Of a DNA stretch of 64,000 nucleotides, positions 35,092-42,960 are shown piece after piece. This DNA comes from Acidobacteriota bacterium (GTDB taxonomy: Bacteria > Acidobacteriota > Terriglobia > Terriglobales > Acidobacteriaceae): NCBI GenBank assembly GCA_018268915.1, contig JAFDVQ010000006.1, positions 744,001-808,000 of the forward strand, read 5' to 3'. A model generated the notes under the pieces. It had not been told where the DNA came from. It made no database searches and was given only the letters and a program-made list of their open reading frames with translations. How positions within the stretch are numbered: position 1 is the stretch's first letter; each line of letters opens with the position of its first letter. The position numbers were made by a program, and so were the translations under genes.

Positions 35092-37908
35092 TTAGATCCA
35101 GACCTTCGAATCAATCGGTCCGGTGTCTTCCCGCTCGCTGGGATATTCGGGCGGACTTCCAACCCGATTCCGCCTTGCGAAGTTGGGAATAGCAACGAGA
35201 TCCGATCCATCCTGCCATTTGCCCTTGATCACCATCACACCGCCAAGCAAGTCTGGTCGCCACTCCGCTGAGAGCGGCGCGTCGCCGGGCTTGCGCTGGA
35301 TGTTCTGATTGTCGACAGTCTCAACGTTGTAGATCAACGGGCCGTACTTGAACGCTACCTGGCTTCTGTCCGCCGCGATCCGCTCATCGGCGGTGGTGCG
35401 TTGGGGTTCCATGGGCAGTTCAAGCTCAATGCGGTCCCCGGCCTTCCACTCGCGCGTGATGACTGCGTAGCCTTTTCGGATCTCCGGCGTGAGCGATTCT
35501 CTGTTGACCGCAAGCCTTGTCAGCCCGCTGATAGCGGGGGAATCCTTGTAAAGCTTACTGGTCGTGCGGTTCGGAGCTCTGATGTTGACGGAAAAGGTCT
35601 TCGCCTCTGCGGGATTGATAGTGATCGCAACCGATCCCCGCCACGGATAATCGGTCTTCTGCACAATCTCAACGTCGGTGCCTGCAACCTTGCCGACATT
35701 GATCTTGCTTCCGACAAACATATTCACAAAGAGGCCGTCTTTGCTCGTCACATAGCTCCAGGTCGGAATCATAAGTAGCGTGCGCGAGAGGTTCCCAACG
35801 CAGCACGGGCACACATGCCACTTGGCGCGCTCCGTATTCACCAGCGGATTCGTGTAGCAGTAGCTCTTGCCATCGAGAGCCACTCCCCCCAACAAGGCGT
35901 TGTACATCGTTTGCTCGTAGAGATCGGCATACTTCGCATCGTGGTAGGCGAGGTTCAGCTTGTACTGGAAGAAGACGACGCCGCAACTGGAGCAGGTTTC
36001 GCAATAGGCTTCATTGCGCAGCGAGTAGTTGGGCCCGAAGCCTTCTGAAGTTTCTCCGCTGCCGATGCCGCCGGTGACGTAATACTTCCGATTCACCATG
36101 TTGTCCCAGAGCGAGATGACGGCGCTCTGGTAATCGCGATCCTGCGTCTCGGCGGCGATATCGGCCATGCCCGAGTAGAAGTACATGGCGCGAACGGCGT
36201 GTCCAACTGCCTCGTACTGCTGTCCCGGCGGCAAGTGGCTCTGGTCGTACTCAGAACCACCTCGGCGCGAGTCGAGCAGGAACTTCGCCAGCGCGATGTA
36301 GGCATCACCCCGGTGATTGCCTTCCTGGTCATTCACAAAGCGGCCAAAGCGCACCAAGGCCTGCTCCATCTCCTGGTGCCCGTCAAACCACTCCTTTTTA
36401 CCGGGACCGATGTTTGCAGCCCAGCAGTCCGCAAGCTTCTTGGCCGCATTGTAAAGACGCAGGTCTTTCCCGTCGGTCAGCGTGTAGTGATTGATCGCAG
36501 ACTCGATAAAGTAGCCGGAAACGTAGCCCTCGTGATTTCCGCGATGATCGGGCGACCAGCGTTCCGGCCACTCCTTGCGGTCGGCGAGGATGTAGGCGGT
36601 CTGCAAATATCCATCGGGCATCTGTGCAGCCAGAATGATCGGAATCCAGCGTTCGAGCGTCGCTCGCATTTGCTCTTGTGCCTTTAGGATCTCCGGATCA
36701 CCTTGCGCGTCGACCATCAGAGCGATGCACATCGATTCGACCGTCTGATGGACCCACGCATTTGAGAACACGTACCCCTTGTGTTTGCCATGAGGCTCAC
36801 CCCGATTTGCTTTTGCAGCCTCGATGAAGTTGTCGATCCCGCCGTCACCGCGCATCGGCGCGATGTCCGTGCGCTCGCACATGTCGATGCAATGAGGAAT
36901 CCAGTCGACGATAAGCGTCTTTGCGCGCGCATTCCAAAGTGGGCTATCGATCGAATATTTGCGTGTGTACACAACATCGAGACGATCGGCAGGAGGCGCC
37001 GGCTCAACGTGAACGCTGATCGGGTGAGGTGCGCCCTTGCTGCCCGAAGCATCGAGTTCCAGCACATAGTCGCCCGGCTGCGAAAACGTGGCAGTCGTTA
37101 CTGGGGATGATGCCGCCGCAAAAGAAACGGCGCCCGGCCCGGAGGCCTTCTTCCACACCGCCTTGTTGCGAGGCGAATCCTGCAGCCACGAGACTTTGCC
37201 TGATAGATATGTCTTACCGTTGCTGACCACCGACCGGTCAACACCGGCATCCACGACGGGCGGCAGCGCCGGAGCGGGGCCGTGATTGAAGACTCGCCAT
37301 TCAAGAATGCCCGCCGGCCGGTCTGGCTGCGGGACAACTTCGAGGCGCAGTTTGCTGGTCTTCACAGGCTCGAATGTTGTGCTGTTGAAGGCATCCTGTG
37401 TCACTCCAAGTCCCTGAGGCTGCGCAACGGGAACGAACTCACTGCCATTCCAATAAAGAATCCGGCAGCTCTGAGGAGCCTCGAGCCTCGGCCAGGCACT
37501 TCCGGGGATCGCACCCGGACGCGGATGATCGACTGCCCAGTAGATATCCACCTTGTTCACTTCGACCGGCTCGCTCCACTCATATTGCACCCAGCTGGCG
37601 TGCTCATTTGCGGAGCGGTCAGCCCAGAGCGAATAGAGCGCGTGGGCTCGATCGTACGAATCTGCCGGCGCGAAGCCGTCGTTCAAGGCAGAGATTTTGT
37701 TCTCGCTCAACAGCGATCGGCTCGAAGGAACAGCAACCCGGGCGACGTTGAGAGCCTCTGGCTTCTGGCCGAACATCCTTCTCCCGGAAAATGCCGCTAC
37801 CGCAGCAACGCCGCCGACGCCGGCTAGGAATTCGCGTCGACTCTGGTCCGGAGCTTCATTCACGGAATGAGTCTGGTGGTCGATGTTCGAAGAAGTCTTA
37901 TCAGTCAT
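35092..37908 (-). CDS. Large Tat-exported GH127/DUF1680-type enzyme with discoidin-like and PKD-like N-domains
   Basis: 938 residues from the ATG at 37908; the extra upstream frame has no signal. Tat motif QSRREFLA (Arg24-Arg25). About residues 60-208 form a discoidin-like beta domain (WVQYEWSEPVEVNKVDIYW). About 215-302 form a PKD/Ig-like domain (PPVVDAGVDRSVVSNGKTYL). The (alpha/alpha)6 barrel starts near 318. Zinc-site residues resemble GH127: the ETCSSCG stretch (Glu-x-Cys) and the Cys pair in CPCCVGNLSR. Predicted to cleave beta-L-arabinofuranosyl or related plant cell-wall linkages. A LacI-type site lies 52 bases upstream of its start, on the shared divergent region with the LacI gene. 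Confidence 0.85.
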   Translation of the reverse strand: MTDKTSSNIDHQTHSVNEAPDQSRREFLAGVGGVAAVAAFSGRRMFGQKPEALNVARVAVPSSRSLLSENKISALNDGFAPADSYDRAHALYSLWADRSANEHASWVQYEWSEPVEVNKVDIYWAVDHPRPGAIPGSAWPRLEAPQSCRILYWNGSEFVPVAQPQGLGVTQDAFNSTTFEPVKTSKLRLEVVPQPDRPAGILEWRVFNHGPAPALPPVVDAGVDRSVVSNGKTYLSGKVSWLQDSPRNKAVWKKASGPGAVSFAAASSPVTTATFSQPGDYVLELDASGSKGAPHPISVHVEPAPPADRLDVVYTRKYSIDSPLWNARAKTLIVDWIPHCIDMCERTDIAPMRGDGGIDNFIEAAKANRGEPHGKHKGYVFSNAWVHQTVESMCIALMVDAQGDPEILKAQEQMRATLERWIPIILAAQMPDGYLQTAYILADRKEWPERWSPDHRGNHEGYVSGYFIESAINHYTLTDGKDLRLYNAAKKLADCWAANIGPGKKEWFDGHQEMEQALVRFGRFVNDQEGNHRGDAYIALAKFLLDSRRGGSEYDQSHLPPGQQYEAVGHAVRAMYFYSGMADIAAETQDRDYQSAVISLWDNMVNRKYYVTGGIGSGETSEGFGPNYSLRNEAYCETCSSCGVVFFQYKLNLAYHDAKYADLYEQTMYNALLGGVALDGKSYCYTNPLVNTERAKWHVCPCCVGNLSRTLLMIPTWSYVTSKDGLFVNMFVGSKINVGKVAGTDVEIVQKTDYPWRGSVAITINPAEAKTFSVNIRAPNRTTSKLYKDSPAISGLTRLAVNRESLTPEIRKGYAVITREWKAGDRIELELPMEPQRTTADERIAADRSQVAFKYGPLIYNVETVDNQNIQRKPGDAPLSAEWRPDLLGGVMVIKGKWQDGSDLVAIPNFARRNRVGSPPEYPSEREDTGPIDSKVWI

Positions 37909-37959
37909 GGCCAGTTTTCTGTCTTGATGCCGCGTCGTCCTGTTGTGTGAGAGTCTGTT

Positions 37960-37971
37960 GATAACGTTTCC
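37960..37971. promoter_or_regulatory. Predicted LacI-type operator upstream of the GH127-like gene
   Basis: GATAACGTTTCC matches 11 of 12 positions of GGWAWCGWTWCC, the consensus drawn from the exact copies at 39550 and 46862. It lies 52 bases before the start codon of the GH127-like gene. Confidence 0.5.
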
Positions 37972-38105
37972 CGAAACCTCTGGCAAAGCCGCAAAATCGA
38001 GTAGACATTGGCCCCCAAGGGCTGTCAAGAATGGCTGCTGGCAGTGGCCCGAGCAGTAGGTTCTTTATCGGGGGCTACAAGCTCTGATCTTGACGCAGCT
38101 GATTG

Positions 38106-38117
38106 GAAATCGTTTAC
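38106..38117. promoter_or_regulatory. Weaker LacI-type operator candidate
   Basis: GAAATCGTTTAC matches 10 of 12 positions of GGWAWCGWTWCC, 146 bases from the other site of this region. The central ATCGTTT is kept. Confidence 0.3.
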
Positions 38118-38258
38118 TTGGTTTTGCATCCTGACCATCATCAGGCGTCAGCTACCGCGCCTGCCATGGTTCATTTGAACCAGAGAGAGTTCCGACGCGT
38201 CCTGTTCCACTGAAGTGCGCAAATCGAAAGCTACATCATCAAGCTCTGAGCGGCGAAA

Positions 38259-38287
38259 TTGTGCCCATAAGGTGCGTAGCTTAGACT
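38259..38287 (+). promoter_or_regulatory. Candidate promoter of the LacI-family gene
   Basis: TTGTGC (38259-38264), 17-base spacer, TAGACT (38282-38287), 31 bases before the start codon. Four of six positions match in each box. Confidence 0.35.
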
Positions 38288-38318
38288 TCTCCTACCGCAA
38301 TGTAGTCATGGAAGGCAG

Positions 38319-39362
38319 ATGAAGAAGAAGGGCACCCCTCCCACTGTCAGCGAAGTGGCCCGCGCCGCAAATGTGGGTACAACCACTGTCTCTCGCGTGA
38401 TCAATGGGGGCGAACGCGTAAGCCCGAAGACTCTGGCGCATGTACAGCGCGTCATCGATGCAATGGGCTATCGGCCGAACCAGGCGGCCCGAGTCCTGAA
38501 AGGACACCGCACTAAAACCATTGGCCTCGTGATCCCCAGTATTGCCGACCCTTTCTTCTCAAGCTGCGCCGAAGCAGCCCAGGCCGTTGCCCAGGCAAAT
38601 GACTCCCTGCTGATCGTGACCGCGTCTCATAACGATCCGCACAGCGAACTCGAGAATCTCAACATCCTCATCAGCCACCGCGTAGACGGACTCATCGTAG
38701 CCCCGGCCAATTCCCAAAGCGAGGGCCTTCGCGAGCTGCTGAAGAGCCTCTCACTCCCTGTCATCGCAGTCGACCGTCCGGTGGCAGACGCCCTGGTCCC
38801 CTCAGTAGTGTCGGACAACTTCAAAGGCGCGAGATTCGGAACTCAGCACCTCATAGAGCACGGCTACAAACGAATCGTGTGTCTAACAGGTGAAAGCACG
38901 CTGTTTACGATTCACGAGCGCATGCGCGGCTATCGGGCGGCGATGGAGTCGGCGGGCCGGGCGGCCACTTTAAACACGTCTGTCAAAGACTATCGATCGG
39001 CCGAGTACGCTATTCAGAGCATGCTCTCTGGCCCGAATCCGCCAGATGCACTCTTTACCCTGAAGAACAGCACGACGATCTATGCCTTCGAGGTTCTGCA
39101 GAAGCTGAACGTGAGCATACCCAAAACCATTGCGCTGCTCGGCTTCGATGACTTCGAGCTTGCTTCAACAGTGCGCCCTTCCATCAGTGTCATTCAGCAG
39201 CCTGTGGAGGAGATTGGCCGAGTAGCCGCTGAACTCCTATTCGAACAGCTGCTGGGTATTCGAAGCGTGACTACCCAATCGAAGGTGAAACGGGCGAGAC
39301 TGGTCACGCTCGAGACGAGGCTCATTCAACGCAACTCATGCGGATGTTCTCCGTCCAATTAG
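38319..39362 (+). CDS. LacI/GalR-family transcriptional regulator
   Basis: 347 residues; ATG after GGAAGGCAG. N-terminal helix-turn-helix with hinge helix (about residues 8-62: TVSEVARAANVGTTTVSRVING, VLKGHRT), then a periplasmic-binding-protein-like sensor domain (KTIGLVIPSIADPFFSSCAEAA onward, with LLGFDDFELASTVRPSISVIQQP near residue 270). It should bind a short palindrome with a central CG; GGWAWCGWTWCC copies lie upstream of the divergent GH127-like gene, between this gene and the ROK kinase, and at the receptor promoter near 46.8 kb. Likely a repressor released by a sugar. The inducer is not known. Confidence 0.9.
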   Translation: MKKKGTPPTVSEVARAANVGTTTVSRVINGGERVSPKTLAHVQRVIDAMGYRPNQAARVLKGHRTKTIGLVIPSIADPFFSSCAEAAQAVAQANDSLLIVTASHNDPHSELENLNILISHRVDGLIVAPANSQSEGLRELLKSLSLPVIAVDRPVADALVPSVVSDNFKGARFGTQHLIEHGYKRIVCLTGESTLFTIHERMRGYRAAMESAGRAATLNTSVKDYRSAEYAIQSMLSGPNPPDALFTLKNSTTIYAFEVLQKLNVSIPKTIALLGFDDFELASTVRPSISVIQQPVEEIGRVAAELLFEQLLGIRSVTTQSKVKRARLVTLETRLIQRNSCGCSPSN

Positions 39363-39378
39363 TACGCACCTCACGATT

Positions 39379-39390
39379 GGAAACGGTACC
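39379..39390. promoter_or_regulatory. Predicted LacI-type operator just after the LacI gene
   Basis: GGAAACGGTACC, 11 of 12 matches to GGWAWCGWTWCC, 16 bases beyond the LacI stop codon. The intergenic stretch 39363-39661 (299 bases) holds this site and the next; the minus-strand open frame across it is not credible. Confidence 0.45.
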
Positions 39391-39549
39391 ATCCGCATTT
39401 CTGCCGTCGTTCCTGGGTCATCAGATTCCGCTTCGCCGCCAGAGTGCCCCAGTAGAAGCTTCCATCTGACTCCAAGTTATACACCTTAGTCGACCATGTT
39501 GCAGCCGGCTTGTGACTTGCGTTAGATTGACGGCCATTTCGGATTGTGT

Positions 39550-39561
39550 GGTATCGTTTCC
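39550..39561. promoter_or_regulatory. Predicted LacI-type operator upstream of the ROK kinase
   Basis: GGTATCGTTTCC, exact match to the consensus. The wider 16-base segment TGTGGTATCGTTTCCA (39547-39562) is repeated identically at 46859-46874 in front of the second TonB receptor. A GATACT box sits 17 bases downstream of the TTCC end and could be a -10 element. Confidence 0.6.
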
Positions 39562-39661
39562 AAGAACCGAGCGAAAGATACTTGGTGAAACGTTTGTTTA
39601 CTACTTCTCGAAGTCTTAACCAAGTTTCGTCCGGCTTCGGACAACTGTAATAAGCGAAAGC

Positions 39662-40735
39662 ATGTCGCATCTCCCGCTTTCCGCGGTGATCGCAAAAATG
39701 GCCTTGGATAAATCGAAAGTTCTCACCATCGGCGTCGACCTCGGCGGCACCAGCCTGAGGATTGCTGCCTACACGCCCAACGATGGCGTGCTCGAATCAG
39801 TAAGCCTTCGCACCCGACTTGAAGCCGGCCCCCTGGCCGTCGTCGACGATATGTGCGATGCCATACTGAAGCTTCTGGCAAAACATTCAAAAGGTCGCGA
39901 GTGCGCGGGAATCGGTGTCGGGTCCCCAGGGCCGCTCGAACTTCCCGCGGGACGATTGCATCATCCTCCAAACCTGCCCGGGTGGGACGGGTTTCCTCTA
40001 CTTGCTGAGATGGAGAAGCGCCTTGAGCGCCCCGTGATTCTTGAGAGCGACGCGAACGCCGCAGTGCTCGCCGAATATGAACTCGGACTAGGGAAAGAGC
40101 TCGGTGTCGACTCCATGTGCATGCTCACTCTCGGCACCGGTGTTGGCAACGGGATCATCTTCGAGGGAAAGCTGTGGCACGGATCTGCCGGAATGGGCGG
40201 CGAAGCGGGGCATGTCACCGTAAATCCCGATGGCGCTCTCTGTGGCTGCGGCAATCATGGATGTCTCGAAACGTGTGCCTCGGCAACGGCGCTCGTGAAT
40301 GCCGCCGAGCGCATGATCAGCTCCGGCAAAGCACAAGGTCTCGCGAAACTCAAAGCCAATGGCGTAGGCCTTACTGCGCAGAGCATCTCTGAGGCGGCAA
40401 AAGCCGGAGACGCGGACGCGAAAGAGATTTACAGCGAGACCGGCCGCTACCTCGGTATTTGTCTCGCAGGACTCATTAATATTTTCAACTTCCCGTTGTA
40501 TGTCATCGGTGGGGGAGTTGCGAATTCCTGGGATCTACTCTCGCCTTCGCTCTTCAAAGAACTTGAGCGGCGGAGTTATGTCTACGCTCTCACTGCACCC
40601 GGCAAGGCAGCTGCTTCGGGTATGCCGGGCGGCGGAACACAAGTTTTGCCAGCACGGCTAGGCGCAGAGGCAGGCCTCATGGGCGCATGTATCCTACCCG
40701 TGTATTCCTCGAAGCCAACCTGGGCGTCGGCATAG
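39662..40735 (+). CDS. ROK-family sugar kinase (glucokinase-like)
   Basis: 357 residues. ATP-binding GVDLGGTSLRIAAY (about residues 24-37), catalytic Asp in ESDANAAVLAEYELG near residue 125, GTGVGNGIIF phosphate-binding loop, EAGHVTVNP and the ROK zinc motif CGCGNHGCLE near residue 195. All kinase features are intact, unlike the ROK repressor at 16760. It phosphorylates glucose or a related hexose in the cytoplasm. The ATG at 39698 would start eight residues before the ATP loop and is a reasonable alternative to 39662. The following gene starts 51 bases later. Confidence 0.87.
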   Translation: MSHLPLSAVIAKMALDKSKVLTIGVDLGGTSLRIAAYTPNDGVLESVSLRTRLEAGPLAVVDDMCDAILKLLAKHSKGRECAGIGVGSPGPLELPAGRLHHPPNLPGWDGFPLLAEMEKRLERPVILESDANAAVLAEYELGLGKELGVDSMCMLTLGTGVGNGIIFEGKLWHGSAGMGGEAGHVTVNPDGALCGCGNHGCLETCASATALVNAAERMISSGKAQGLAKLKANGVGLTAQSISEAAKAGDADAKEIYSETGRYLGICLAGLINIFNFPLYVIGGGVANSWDLLSPSLFKELERRSYVYALTAPGKAAASGMPGGGTQVLPARLGAEAGLMGACILPVYSSKPTWASA

Positions 40736-40786
40736 ATCGCAGCTGATTTGCCCGATGTAACTCCGAAGATTCAGAGGAAATGCTGT

Positions 40787-42901
40787 ATGAAGCCTTCGCT
40801 CCTGCGCGCCATCGGAATCCCTGTGTTCACCCTCGTCGCCGCTGCCAGCCTGCAGGCACAGTCGAAATCAAACTTGAATTTGCGGCCGCCTTCAACGCCT
40901 CTCATCGTTCATGATCCGTACTTCAGTATCTGGTCGGATTCTGATCGACTGACCGGCGGAACCACGCGCCACTGGACCGGTGCGCGACAGGAGCTGACAG
41001 GCATCATCCGCGTCGACGGCAAAAACTATCGATACCTCGGAGACTCCGAAGACCAGATTCCTGCGCTTGAAGAGACGCAGCGAACGATCACCCCAACACG
41101 AACTATCGTTACCCTCGGCAATCAACAGATCGAACTTCAACTCTGCTTTTTTACGCCTGCGTTTGTTGAGGACATGGCGCTTCTGGCCCGGCCCGTCACT
41201 TATCTTTCATGGGAGGTCAAATCGCGGGACGGTGCACAGCATGATGTGACGCTCTACTTCGATGTGGACGGGACTGTCGCAACCAATACCTCGGGAGAAA
41301 AGGTGGTGTGGTCGCGTGACCGCATCGACGGACTTGATCTGCTTCGCATTGGGACACAAAAGCAGGAGATGCTCCAGGAGTACGGTGATGACCTGCGCAT
41401 CAACTGGGGCTACTTCTATCTGGGAGTTCCAGACGGCCAGGGCAAGGCGTCAGCAACAGCCGGCAACTGGTCCGATCGTCGCAGCTTTGAAGAAACTGGC
41501 AAGATCCCAGCGCAAGACGATCTCGAGCAGCCGCGAATGCCGAAGAGTGAGCATCCTGCGTCCCCGAAGCTGATCGTGACGATGCCGATCGGCAACGTCG
41601 GAAGCGCCCCTGTATCGCGCCACATCCTGGTGTCCTATGACGATATTTATTCGGTCGAATACATGCGTCAGCGGCTCCTGCCCTATTGGCGGAAGCAATT
41701 CTCTACATTCGCCGAAATGCTGAATGCCGCGGATCACGACTATCCTGCGTTGACGAAGCGAGCGGAACAGTTCGACGCGGAATTAGAACATGATCTGGTC
41801 CAGCAGGGCGGTGCAGAGTATGCGTCGATCGCCATCCTCGCCTATCGTCAGGCCATCGCGGCGCACAAACTGGTGGAAGACGATGCAGGCGTCCCATTCT
41901 TCATGCCGAAGGAAAACTTCAGCAACGGATCAATCTCGACAGTCGACGTGCTGTATCCGTCGTCGCCGATGTTTCTCCTGCTGAATCCAAAACTGGTCGA
42001 AGCTCAGCTCGAACCTGTATTGCGCTACTCGGAAACCTCCCATTGGAAGTTTCCTTTTGCTCCACACGACCTTGGGGTCTATCCCCTGGCGAATGGACAA
42101 CTATATGGCGGCGGTGAGACCAGCGAGGAGAACCAGATGCCGGTGGAAGAAACCGGCAACGCGATCCTGATGATCGCTGCTCTTTCCAATGCGGAGCATG
42201 ACACAACTTTCGCAAAGAGCCACTGGCCATTGGTGACGAAGTGGGCAGACTTTCTTCTTGCTAAAGGCTTCGATCCTGAGAAGCAACTCTGCACGGATGA
42301 CTTCGCAGGACACCTTGCTCACAACACTAACCTGTCCATCAAGGCGATTGAAGCTCTCGCAGCCTACGCGCAGCTTTCGCGCAAACTCGGCAACGATGCA
42401 GCGGCGAAGAAATACGAGGCAGCTGCGAAGTCGATGGCCGATAAATGGGGATCAATGGCTCTCGACGGCGATCACTATCGGCTAGCGTTCGACAAGAGCG
42501 GCACATGGAGCCAGAAGTACAACCTCGTGTGGGACAACATACTGAGTCTGCATATGTTCTCTCCTCAGATCGCACAACGCGAGGTCGCCTTCTACAAGAC
42601 CCATCTCAATCCCTACGGACTGCCCCTCGACAATCGCGCTACTTACACAAAGCTGGATTGGACTATATGGTCAGCTACGCTTGCGTCCAGTCCGGATGAC
42701 TTCAAGGCCCTCGTCAGCCCTATCTTCCATTTTCTCGATAAGGCGCCCGAACGAATTCCAATGACTGACTGGTACGACACGATTTCTGCGAAGCATCCGG
42801 GCTTTCAGGCACGTTCGGTTGTTGGCGGCGTCTATATCAAGATGCTGGCTGATCCGCAGATGTGGAGCAAATGGGCAAGTAGATCCAGCCCAAGCCACTA
42901 G
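40787..42901 (+). CDS. Exported glutaminase-like protein of the DUF4964/DUF5127/DUF4965/DUF1793 family
   Basis: 704 residues from the ATG at 40787 (AGAGG nine bases upstream). Signal peptide ends near LQAQS (about residue 26). The family start PPSTPLIVHDPYFSIWS (DUF4964) is followed by beta-sandwich DUF5127 (about 90-330) and the six-hairpin DUF4965/DUF1793 region (HDLGVYPLANGQLYGGGE, NLVWDNILSLHMFSP). Fungal GtaA-type glutaminases share this architecture, but bacterial members in glycan loci may act on sugars, so the name is not a proven activity. Lies between a ROK kinase and CRTAC1 genes on the same strand. Confidence 0.84.
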   Translation: MKPSLLRAIGIPVFTLVAAASLQAQSKSNLNLRPPSTPLIVHDPYFSIWSDSDRLTGGTTRHWTGARQELTGIIRVDGKNYRYLGDSEDQIPALEETQRTITPTRTIVTLGNQQIELQLCFFTPAFVEDMALLARPVTYLSWEVKSRDGAQHDVTLYFDVDGTVATNTSGEKVVWSRDRIDGLDLLRIGTQKQEMLQEYGDDLRINWGYFYLGVPDGQGKASATAGNWSDRRSFEETGKIPAQDDLEQPRMPKSEHPASPKLIVTMPIGNVGSAPVSRHILVSYDDIYSVEYMRQRLLPYWRKQFSTFAEMLNAADHDYPALTKRAEQFDAELEHDLVQQGGAEYASIAILAYRQAIAAHKLVEDDAGVPFFMPKENFSNGSISTVDVLYPSSPMFLLLNPKLVEAQLEPVLRYSETSHWKFPFAPHDLGVYPLANGQLYGGGETSEENQMPVEETGNAILMIAALSNAEHDTTFAKSHWPLVTKWADFLLAKGFDPEKQLCTDDFAGHLAHNTNLSIKAIEALAAYAQLSRKLGNDAAAKKYEAAAKSMADKWGSMALDGDHYRLAFDKSGTWSQKYNLVWDNILSLHMFSPQIAQREVAFYKTHLNPYGLPLDNRATYTKLDWTIWSATLASSPDDFKALVSPIFHFLDKAPERIPMTDWYDTISAKHPGFQARSVVGGVYIKMLADPQMWSKWASRSSPSH

Positions 42902-42960
42902 CTTGCGGATCCCGTCAGTTATGCAATCTCTGGGATAGACTCAGCAATGGAGGAGCCGTA

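Larger units (their letters stand above)
37909..38318. other. 410-base divergent intergenic region between GH127-like and LacI genes
   Basis: No gene is seen. It holds two LacI-type sites (37960-37971 and 38106-38117) and a possible LacI-gene promoter. The rest shows no repeat or RNA that I recognise. Confidence 0.6.

Noticed and set aside
39371..39670. 99-residue minus-strand frame in the LacI-ROK gap
   Set aside because: It covers the predicted operators, has no ribosome site and resembles no protein pattern.
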